NCBI GenBank assembly: GCA_902478715.1
Contig: CABSMC010000104.1
Coordinates: 1-6,117 of the forward strand
Origin: an uncultured Adlercreutzia sp.
GTDB lineage: Bacteria; Actinomycetota; Coriobacteriia; Coriobacteriales; Eggerthellaceae
Reading direction: 5' to 3'
Length of the DNA stretch: 6,117 nt
Part shown: positions 1 to 6,117 of the stretch, in pieces
Position numbering within the stretch: position 1 is the stretch's first letter
How the letters are laid out: each line of letters opens with the position of its first letter
Position numbers and translations under genes: made by a program
Notes under the pieces: model-generated
Databases searched by the model: none
Seen by the model: the letters and a program-made list of their open reading frames with translations, nothing else
Told to the model about the DNA's origin: nothing

Positions 1-2477
1 ATGCTCCACAGCTCCGAGAGACGGTTCTCCACCGGGGTGCCCGTCAGCGCGAAGCGCAAACGGGAGCGAAGGCGCTTCACGGCGCGGGTGGTCTTGGTGG
101 CGTGGTTCTTGATGTACTGCGCCTCGTCCAGCACCACCATGCCCCATTCCACGCCGGCGAGCTGCGGCCCGTCGATGCGCACCCGGTCGTAGGAGGCCGC
201 GACCACGCAGGGCTCGCCGCCCGCGCGGGCCAGGAGCGCCTCGCGATGGGGACGGGAGCCCTCCAGGGCGACAACGGGAACGTCGGGCGCGAACCGGGCG
301 AACTCGTCGGCCCAGTTGAACACGAGGGAAGCGGGGCAGGCCACCAGCACCGGACCGCCCAGCTGCCCAGAATCGCGCAAGCTTTTCACCAGGGCTATCA
401 TCTGCAGCGTCTTGCCGAGGCCCATCTCGTCGGCCAGGATGCCGCCGAAGCCGAGCGAGGCCAGGCGCGCCAGCCACCGAAAGCCCTCGGCCTGGTAGGG
501 CCTCAGCGTGCCTTCGAGCGACGCGGGCACCGGCGCGGGGGCGGACGGCCCGTCGAGGCAGCGCAGGTACTCTTCGAACGTGCGGTCGCGCACCGTATCG
601 CCGTACTCCCGATCCAGGTAGAACGCCTGATAGGTGGGCAGCTGCGCACCCCCGTCCAGCAAGCTTTTGGCCGACACGCCCAAATCGCGCATCATGTCGC
701 CGAGCACCGCCACGTCCCCCGCGTCCAGAGCCGCGATGCGCCCGTCGCTCATACGATGAAAGCGCTTGCGGCGCCGATAGGCGGAAAGCATCGCCGCGAG
801 GTCCTCGCGAGAAAGGTCGCTTTCGCGCACGTCCATCTGGATGAGGTTCGCCCGAAGGGAAAACCCCAGCTGTACCCGCGGAGGCCGCTCTACAATAAGC
901 CGATCGAACGCCGGCGTGGTGAACACCTCGCCGATAGCGCGGAACTGGGAGAGGCCGCCGTAGAGCAGCTCTCCGGCCGCCTCCGTCTGGCGCAGGGGCA
1001 GCGTGGACGAGCCGTCGAAAAACTGCGAGGCAAGCACGACGCCCGCGTCTTCCAGATCCTGATCGCGGAAGGCCTGGGCCGAGGCGGGGCGCGCCTCGGG
1101 CTCCTCGGGCGCGTCGGCGGGACTTGCCAGCACCACTTCGCGCTCGCCGTAGAAGGCCTTCACCGTGAGGCGAATGAGCGCGGCCTCCTTCTTGCCCGTC
1201 ACATCGAAGTAGAAGGCCAGCGTACCGACCACCGGCCGCAGCGCCTCCCACGCCTCGGGCAGCGCCACATCGATGGCCTCTTCCAGCACGGGCAGCGCGC
1301 GGCGGCAGAACGCCTCGGCGTCGCGCTCGGCCACGAAGGCCCGCTCACCCGCCGTCAGCCCCGCCTCGCGCAGAAACGCAAAGGCGCGCGCATCGGCGCC
1401 CGTCGCCCGCGCGGCGGCGCCGTCGGCCAGCACGAAGGCCACTTCGAGCCCGCGCACCACCAGCACGCGCCGGGAGAGACCCACCTCGTAGCCGCCCTCG
1501 GCGGGGTGGAAATCGAGAGAGACCGCCGGGACGTCCTCGGAGACGACCCACCGCGCCGGCTCAGGAGCCTCGGGGGCGACGCCCGACGCCACCTCTCCCC
1601 CACTGCCCGACGCCCCTTGCGCGCCGTCCGGCGCCGAAGCCTCATCCTCGCGACGCTCCAGCGTAAAGGCAGCGCCCTCGCCCATGGCCGCGAGCAAGTC
1701 GGCCAGCTCCGCCTCGCGCAGGCGCACCTCGCGCTTGCCGGCGACCGTGCGAAACGTCGAGCCGCCGAACAGGCGCTCGTCGGGGAATATCTCGACCATT
1801 TTGCGGGCCACCGCGCGAGAGGGCCCATCGAAGGCATCAAGCCTGTGAGCGAAGGCGAGTTTCTTCCCGTAGGAGAAGTGCTCCCCGCGCTGCACCCGGT
1901 GGGCGAAGGCCTCCACATCGCGCACCACGTAGGTGCCTTGCGGTCCTTCCGCATCGAGCCGCAACGACCAGAGGCGCCCGTCGAAAGCGAGGTGCACCGC
2001 CAAATGAACGCTGTCAGGGGCCACTCCCAGAGCGGAAGCCACCGCCCCCGAACGCCCGGGTGCACCCGCAGCGGGGCGCGCCGGCTGGGCCAGACAGCGC
2101 GCCAGCGCCTCGCTCGTTGCACGTCGCGCCTGCGTTGCCGCCCGGGCCGCCCCCGTGTCCTGGAAGCTGCGCGGCTGGGTGAAGTAGGTCGTCACCAGGG
2201 CCACACAGTGCTTGCACAGGCCGTCGAAACGGGCGATAGCGGGGCAGGTGCACTCGTAATCGACGATGCGCGACTCGAAATCGCCGAACATCACCGAGGT
2301 CTCGAAGTAGTCGGCGATGCCCGAAGCCGAGGCCACCTGGGCCGCGATGATCGTCGTGTCGTCGTCGCGACGCACCGTGCGGGCCGTAACCGCCTTCGCG
2401 CTGGCCGCCAGCCCCACACCTCGCGACACCGCCCGCGGATCAGCGTAATCGGCCAATTTGATGCCGCCCAGGCCCAC
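1..2477 (-). CDS. SWIM zinc-finger SNF2-family DEAD/DEAH-box ATPase (3' end cut by window)
   Basis: Predicted cytosolic ATP-dependent double-stranded DNA translocase of the bacterial SWIM-SNF2 type; its substrate and pathway are not known from sequence. The frame is open from GTG at 2477 to the window edge (825 codons, no stop). The N-terminus has a SWIM finger, CxCx9CxH, with C76, C78, C88 and H90 (2252-2208). A Gly/Ala/Ser/Pro-rich linker follows at about residues 277-309. Residues about 340-640 fit the bacterial SNF2-associated region. The first RecA lobe begins at LRPYQAEGFRWL (658-669). It shows Walker A DEMGLGKT (K689; 434-408), motif Ia CPASLVFNW (714-722), motif II DEAQ (784-787; 128-117) and motif III LTGTPVEN (811-818). 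The second lobe (motifs IV-VI) lies beyond the left edge, so intactness cannot be judged. GTG is preferred as start because AAGGAGG sits 4 bases upstream; a GTG further upstream in frame has no such site. Family assignment is firm, biological role is not. Confidence 0.95.
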   Translation of the reverse strand, partial: MGLGGIKLADYADPRAVSRGVGLAASAKAVTARTVRRDDDTTIIAAQVASASGIADYFETSVMFGDFESRIVDYECTCPAIARFDGLCKHCVALVTTYFTQPRSFQDTGAARAATQARRATSEALARCLAQPARPAAGAPGRSGAVASALGVAPDSVHLAVHLAFDGRLWSLRLDAEGPQGTYVVRDVEAFAHRVQRGEHFSYGKKLAFAHRLDAFDGPSRAVARKMVEIFPDERLFGGSTFRTVAGKREVRLREAELADLLAAMGEGAAFTLERREDEASAPDGAQGASGSGGEVASGVAPEAPEPARWVVSEDVPAVSLDFHPAEGGYEVGLSRRVLVVRGLEVAFVLADGAAARATGADARAFAFLREAGLTAGERAFVAERDAEAFCRRALPVLEEAIDVALPEAWEALRPVVGTLAFYFDVTGKKEAALIRLTVKAFYGEREVVLASPADAPEEPEARPASAQAFRDQDLEDAGVVLASQFFDGSSTLPLRQTEAAGELLYGGLSQFRAIGEVFTTPAFDRLIVERPPRVQLGFSLRANLIQMDVRESDLSREDLAAMLSAYRRRKRFHRMSDGRIAALDAGDVAVLGDMMRDLGVSAKSLLDGGAQLPTYQAFYLDREYGDTVRDRTFEEYLRCLDGPSAPAPVPASLEGTLRPYQAEGFRWLARLASLGFGGILADEMGLGKTLQMIALVKSLRDSGQLGGPVLVACPASLVFNWADEFARFAPDVPVVALEGSRPHREALLARAGGEPCVVAASYDRVRIDGPQLAGVEWGMVVLDEAQYIKNHATKTTRAVKRLRSRLRFALTGTPVENRLSELWS

Positions 2478-2481
2478 CGCG

Positions 2482-2488
2482 CCTCCTT
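2482..2488 (-). promoter_or_regulatory. Shine-Dalgarno site of the SNF2-family gene
   Basis: Minus-strand AAGGAGG is a full match to the consensus anti-16S pairing sequence. It lies 4 bases (CGCG) before the GTG at 2477. The spacing is on the short side, but no better-placed ATG, GTG or TTG follows: the next candidate, TTG at codon 8, is 25 bases away. This site decides the start codon. Confidence 0.85.
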
Positions 2489-2519
2489 CTCTCAATTGCC
2501 GAATGCGAACAATTGAGAG
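2489..2519. promoter_or_regulatory. Perfect 10-bp inverted repeat before the SNF2-family gene (candidate operator or mRNA hairpin)
   Basis: CTCTCAATTG (2489-2498) and CAATTGAGAG (2510-2519) are exact reverse complements separated by 11 bases. The arm nearest the gene touches the Shine-Dalgarno site without a gap. The arms are AT-richer than their surroundings. No run of T follows on either strand, so this is not a classical intrinsic terminator. It could be a binding site for a dimeric regulator, or a leader hairpin affecting access to the ribosome site. A weak extended -10 like string on the minus strand (TGGTACTCT, 2524-2516) overlaps the outer edge of the distal arm, with no good -35, which would fit an operator over a promoter. 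The repeat itself is certain; its function is inferred. Confidence 0.55.
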
Positions 2520-2589
2520 TACCACAACTTGGCCTCTCGCACAGCGGACGAGGGATCTTGCCTTTGCCCGCGCGCTGCCCGCCCGCTCC

Positions 2590-5500
2590 TTACGCCGGCA
2601 GCGCGCCATCGCCCCTGCCCGCGGCGTGCCTGCCGCGCAACTCTTCCAAATAAGCCTGGGCGTCGCCCGGGTCGTCGTCGATGGACTCGTCGCCCAAATC
2701 GACCTCCGTGGGCACCTTGCGGTACAGCAAATCGTACAGCACCGGCACGATGTAGAGCGTCATGAGCGTGGCGTAAGCCAAGCCGCCCACCACTACAAGC
2801 GCCATGCCGCGCTCCATGGAGGCGCCGATTTCCTGGCTGAACACGAGCGGCAGCATGGCCAGAATGGTGGTGAGCGCCGTCATGAGGATGGGGCGCATGC
2901 GGGTGCGGCCGGCCGCCTCCAGGGCATCGCGCTTCTCGAGACCGCCGCGGCGCAGCTGGTTCACGTAGTCGACGAACACGATGCCGTTGTTCACCACCGT
3001 GCCCATGAGCACCGCGAATCCCATGAGCGACATCATGGTCAGCTGCTCGCCGGCCGCCCACAGGGCCGCGAAGCCGCCGGTGAAGGCGAGCGGCACCGTC
3101 ACCATGACGATGAAGGGCGAGAGCAGGCTCTGGAACTGGGCCACCATCACCAGGTAGATGAGCACGAAGCCCACGATGAGCAGAAGCATCATCTGCTCCA
3201 GCATGGTGTCGATGTTCTGCAGCTCGCCGCCGAAGCTCATGGAGTAGCCGTCGGGCAGCGTGAACCCGTCCAACTTCTGCTGGAGCTCGCGGGAGAGCAG
3301 GGCGTTGTTGTAGCCGTCGGCCACCTCGGCGGTCACGGTGATGGTCTTCTGGGAGTTCTCGTGGGCGATGGTGGCCGGCGCCTCGCTTTCCTCCAGCGTG
3401 GCGAAGTCTCCTATGGCCACCTCCTTCGACTCGCCGTCGCGCCCCGTGATGGTCACCTTCTCGTCCAGAATGTTCTCGCGGGTGAGCACGTGGGTCTCGT
3501 CCACGATGGTCACCTGGGCCGCAGAGCCGTCCATCGCGAGCTTGGTGGAGTCGGCCTCGGAGGACAGTGCGCCGGCCAGGTACTCGTAGAGCTGGGCCAC
3601 CGTCCAACCCTCGCGGGTGAGCGCGTCCTCATCGATGACGAGATTGAGCTCGGGGTCGGCGTCTTCCATGCCGTTCTCGATCTCGGTGTAGCCCTCCACT
3701 TCCCCAACGACGGCCATGACGTCCTCGGAAAGCTCGGTGAGCTTCTCCGGATCCTCGCCGGTGATGGTAAGCGAAAGGCCGCTGCCCATCATGGACGCCA
3801 TGGAAGAGTCCGACGACGCGCTCGAGACCACTTCGCAGGGCAGATCCGCGGTGCGGGCCAGAACCTCGTCCACCACGGCGTGCACCTGGGCATCCGTCGT
3901 CACGCTGTCGTCCATTTCCAAGTAGAACATGAACTGGTCGAAGTTCTCCGCGCCGGTGTCGGCCGCCGCCGAGGAGGCCACCGAGACCGAGGCCGTGCCG
4001 TCGATGGCCGCCACGGTGCCGACGCCTTCCACGGAAAGCGCCCGATCCATGATCTGATCGGCCACGGCGAAGGCATCGTCCTTCTCGGTGTCCTCGGGCA
4101 GCGTAACGGCCAGAGAGACCGTCTTGGAGGCCATGGACGGGATCATGGAGATGCCCATGTTCACCACGCCGACCACCGCGGCCACGAGAAGCCCCACGGC
4201 CACAGCAAGCGGGAGCACCTTGTGGCGCAGGGCGAACTGCAGCGAGCGGCCATAGGCGCCCTTCACCTTCTCGAAGAGGCCGTTGCGGCGCGGGCGGTAG
4301 CGGCGGAACACGAACCGCGAGAGCGCCGGCACGAGCGTGAGCGCCACCACGAGCGAGGCGGTGAGCACGTAGGTGAGGGTGAGCGCGAAGGGCATCATCA
4401 TCTGGTTGACCATGCCGGTCGTGAAGGCGATGGGCGCGAAGACGCACACCGTGGTCAGCGTGGAGGCCACCACGGCGCCGGAAATCTGCTTGGCGCCCTG
4501 GACTGCCGCCCGGGCCGGGCTGATGCCGCGGCCGCGCAGACGGTAGATGTTCTCGAGCACCACGACCGAGTTGTCCACGAGCATGCCGATAGCGAGCGAC
4601 AGGCCGCCCAAGGACATGATGTTCACGGACACGCCGGTGAAGTACATGAGCAAAAGCGCCAGCAGCACCGAGAACGGGATGGAGACGGCCACGAGCACCG
4701 TGGGCTTCCAGTCGCGCAGAAACAGCGCGAGCACCACCACGGCGAGCAGACCACCCAAAAGCAGTGAGTTCAAAATGGACGAGATGAACAGGTCGATGAG
4801 CTTGCCTTGGTCGGACACGACGCGCAAGTCCAGGCTGGGAAACTCCTCGGACAGCTCCGACACGGCCTTCCGGCAGGCGGCGGACACCTCGTTGGTCGAG
4901 GCGGTGGAGGACTTGTACACCGACAAGAGCACGCCATCGCCGCCGTTCAAGGACATGTAGGCGTCGCCCACGTTGTCCACCACGGTGATGTCGGCCACAT
5001 CGGCGAGACGCACGTCGCCCACGTCATCGATAGCCACGAGCAGCAGGCTCTCCAGCGCCTCCAGGCTCTCGATGTTGTCGCCCACGTGGAGCAACCACTG
5101 GTTGTCCTCGTCGGCGTTGCCGAGGTACCCCGCCGGCATGGAGAAGTCCTGGGCGCGGATGAGGTTCGCGAGCGTCGTCTTGTCCACGAGGGCGTCCACG
5201 TTGGCCTGCTCGATGGCGCTTTCCCGCGCGTCCTCGTACTGCTCGCGGGCGTCATCAAGCTGGGCGCGGCTCTGCTCGATAGTCGATTGCGCGCTGGCCA
5301 GCTGGGCGGTGCCGCTGCCGAACTGGGCAGCGGCGGTCAGGCTGCCGGACTCCACCTGCGCCAGCTGCTCCTGGTAGCCCTCAAGCTCGGCAGTGGCCGC
5401 TTCCAGCTGTTTCTGCAAGTCCGCCGCTTTCTCGGGCATGGCCTTCAGCGTCTCGCCCACCTCGCCCAGGCGCGTTCCTATATCAGTCAGCTCACCGGCA

Positions 5501-6117
5501 GTGGCCTGCAACTCGTCGGTGGTGGTCTTCAGCTGCTGCGCCAAGGCCGCGGCCTCTTCCAAAGAACCCGCCGCCGTGGCCGCCTCCATTTGGGCCTGCA
5601 GCGCGGCCGCCTGGGCCTGCAGCTCCGCCACGCGCCCTTGCAGCTCCTCGGCGCGGGCCTGCTTGTCGGCCAACTCGCCTTGCAGCGACTCACCCTCGGC
5701 TGCCAGCGACTGCAGCTGGGCGCCCAGCGAGGACACCTTGGTCATGGTGGAGGAGATGGCCAGCGTCAGCCCCGAGGAGGCCTGCCCGAGCTGGTCGCCC
5801 GTCTCCTGCTCCTTGGCGGCGAGGGTCTTCTGCTGGGCCGCTATCTCGTCCTCAGCAGCCTCCAGATCGGCCTCGCCATCGTCGATCTCGCGCTTGGCAT
5901 CGGCCAGCTCGTCGTTCACGCTGGCCAGGATGCGGTTGTTCACGTCCTCGATCTTGTCGTCGGAGAGCCGCACCTCCACGGTCTGCTGCACCGCGCCGGC
6001 AAGCGACACGTCGGCCACGCCGTCGACGCGCTCCAGCCGGGGCACCAGCGTATCCGCGGCGAAATCGGACAGCTCGTAGATGCTCTTCTCGTCGTCGGCG
6101 GCGGCCACGTACATGGT
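2590..6117 (-). CDS. Efflux RND transporter permease subunit with coiled-coil insertion (5' end cut by window)
   Basis: Inner-membrane, proton-driven exporter of the AcrB/HAE superfamily; substrate unknown. 1175 codons are present, ending in TAA at 2590-2592. Residue numbers count from the internal Met at 6114, which is not the true start: the frame continues off the right edge, and the sequence opens at a point matching about AcrB residue 137, so TM1 and most of PN1 are missing. In order: PN2 start (1-57), coiled-coil insertion (about 58-304), rest of docking/porter half one (to about 440), TM2-TM6 (about 444-600), TM7 (632-652), second periplasmic loop (about 655-968), TM8-TM12 (about 971-1130), then a 44-residue cytosolic tail with an acidic stretch (DESIDDDPGD). 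TM4 carries GMLVDNSVVVLEN. TM10 carries GTVVNNGIVFVDYVN. TM11 carries RMRPILMT, placing Arg1072 and Thr1079 at AcrB R971 and T978. The complete protein would be near 1300 residues, against about 1050 for AcrB; the insertion accounts for the excess. No adaptor (MFP) or outer-membrane factor gene is seen downstream. Confidence 0.95.
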   Translation of the reverse strand, partial: TMYVAAADDEKSIYELSDFAADTLVPRLERVDGVADVSLAGAVQQTVEVRLSDDKIEDVNNRILASVNDELADAKREIDDGEADLEAAEDEIAAQQKTLAAKEQETGDQLGQASSGLTLAISSTMTKVSSLGAQLQSLAAEGESLQGELADKQARAEELQGRVAELQAQAAALQAQMEAATAAGSLEEAAALAQQLKTTTDELQATAGELTDIGTRLGEVGETLKAMPEKAADLQKQLEAATAELEGYQEQLAQVESGSLTAAAQFGSGTAQLASAQSTIEQSRAQLDDAREQYEDARESAIEQANVDALVDKTTLANLIRAQDFSMPAGYLGNADEDNQWLLHVGDNIESLEALESLLLVAIDDVGDVRLADVADITVVDNVGDAYMSLNGGDGVLLSVYKSSTASTNEVSAACRKAVSELSEEFPSLDLRVVSDQGKLIDLFISSILNSLLLGGLLAVVVLALFLRDWKPTVLVAVSIPFSVLLALLLMYFTGVSVNIMSLGGLSLAIGMLVDNSVVVLENIYRLRGRGISPARAAVQGAKQISGAVVASTLTTVCVFAPIAFTTGMVNQMMMPFALTLTYVLTASLVVALTLVPALSRFVFRRYRPRRNGLFEKVKGAYGRSLQFALRHKVLPLAVAVGLLVAAVVGVVNMGISMIPSMASKTVSLAVTLPEDTEKDDAFAVADQIMDRALSVEGVGTVAAIDGTASVSVASSAAADTGAENFDQFMFYLEMDDSVTTDAQVHAVVDEVLARTADLPCEVVSSASSDSSMASMMGSGLSLTITGEDPEKLTELSEDVMAVVGEVEGYTEIENGMEDADPELNLVIDEDALTREGWTVAQLYEYLAGALSSEADSTKLAMDGSAAQVTIVDETHVLTRENILDEKVTITGRDGESKEVAIGDFATLEESEAPATIAHENSQKTITVTAEVADGYNNALLSRELQQKLDGFTLPDGYSMSFGGELQNIDTMLEQMMLLLIVGFVLIYLVMVAQFQSLLSPFIVMVTVPLAFTGGFAALWAAGEQLTMMSLMGFAVLMGTVVNNGIVFVDYVNQLRRGGLEKRDALEAAGRTRMRPILMTALTTILAMLPLVFSQEIGASMERGMALVVVGGLAYATLMTLYIVPVLYDLLYRKVPTEVDLGDESIDDDPGDAQAYLEELRGRHAAGRGDGALPA
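5200..5943 (-). other. Coiled-coil insertion domain within the RND permease
   Basis: Residues about 58-304 of the visible permease are rich in Ala, Glu, Gln, Leu and Asp, with heptad-like Leu/Ala spacing and no proline apart from P228. Examples are DAKREIDDGEADLEAAEDEI (72-91), ELQGRVAELQAQAAALQAQM (157-176) and AQSTIEQSRAQLDDAREQYE (275-294). Recognisable RND sequence resumes at TTLANLIRAQ (313-322), matching AcrB VDVITAIKAQ. The block therefore sits between PN2 and the DN docking subdomain, on the extracytoplasmic side. AcrB has no counterpart. The AATAAGS stretch (about 178-184) falls at its midpoint and is a plausible turn between an ascending and a descending helix. The coiled-coil call is by eye and the hairpin fold is inferred. 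Confidence 0.8.

Larger units (their letters stand above)
2478..2589. other. Intergenic region between the RND permease and the SNF2-family gene
   Basis: 112 bases separate the TAA of the permease from the GTG of the next gene. The half next to the permease is G/C-rich (GGGCGGGCAGCGCGCGGGC on the minus strand), with no stem followed by T residues, so I see no intrinsic terminator and read-through is possible. The half next to the SNF2-family gene holds the inverted repeat and ribosome binding site listed separately. No small ORF with a ribosome site was found. Confidence 0.7.

Noticed and set aside
102..2516. An 804-codon open frame on the plus strand
   Set aside because: It is antisense to the SNF2-family gene, whose minus-strand frame contains all the expected motifs (SWIM, Walker A, DEAQ, LTGTPVEN). 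The plus-strand translation is His/Arg/Gly-rich with no recognisable domain, and high GC keeps that frame free of stops.
2528..2589. Possible intrinsic terminator after the permease
   Set aside because: Only short or imperfect stems are present (for example CTCG with CGAG), with no T-tract on the minus strand.
2492..3607. A 371-codon open frame on the minus strand, out of frame with the permease
   Set aside because: It lies inside the permease in a different frame, and its translation is Arg/Gly/His-rich and lacks membrane segments. The permease frame is continuous through this region with well-conserved TM8-TM12.
3777..3804. Met/Ser-rich SMASMMGSG stretch (residues 771-779) as a metal-binding site like the methionine relay of CusA
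   Set aside because: The charged HME-type TM signature is absent, and Met/Ser-rich loops at this place occur in ordinary Gram-positive RND pumps. There is not enough support for a metal role.
2458..4767. A 769-codon open frame on the plus strand
   Set aside because: It is antisense to the RND permease, His/Gly/Arg-rich and without domain features. It would also overlap the SNF2-family start region. It is a GC-driven shadow.
6112..6114. ATG at the right edge as the true start of the permease
   Set aside because: The frame is open upstream to the edge, and the protein at this Met already aligns inside the porter domain (about AcrB residue 137), with TM1 missing. It is an internal Met.

Overview
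The window is GC-rich, gap-free coding DNA from a bacterium. It carries two genes, both on the minus strand and both cut by the window edges. High G+C, a strong AAGGAGG ribosome binding site, a GTG start and a Gram-positive style RND permease (NN in place of the Lys-Asn of AcrB, a large coiled-coil insertion) suggest a high-GC Gram-positive. Coriobacteriia (Eggerthella-like gut actinobacteria) is my best guess, from general resemblance only and not from a search.

Layout, read in the direction of transcription (right to left). From 6117 to 2590 lies the last 1175 codons of an efflux RND transporter permease; TM1 and the first porter subdomain lie beyond the right edge. Its notable feature is an insertion of about 250 residues, predicted coiled coil, at the entry to the N-terminal docking subdomain (5200-5943). 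From 2589 to 2478 is a 112-base gap with no convincing terminator. It holds a perfect 10-bp inverted repeat (2489-2519) that directly abuts a consensus Shine-Dalgarno sequence. From 2477 to 1 lie the first 825 codons of a SWIM zinc-finger SNF2-family ATPase. It runs through helicase motifs I, Ia, II and III and is cut before the second RecA-like lobe.

The two genes have no obvious functional link: one is a membrane exporter, the other a cytosolic DNA translocase. They are co-oriented, but the gap and the dyad before the second gene suggest it can be controlled separately. No RNA genes, mobile elements, CRISPR arrays or phage genes were seen. Very long open frames on the opposite strand (102-2516 and 2458-4767) are GC-driven antisense shadows of these two genes. 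The observation most worth follow-up is the long coiled-coil hairpin built into the docking region of the RND permease, which might do part of the work of a separate adaptor protein.
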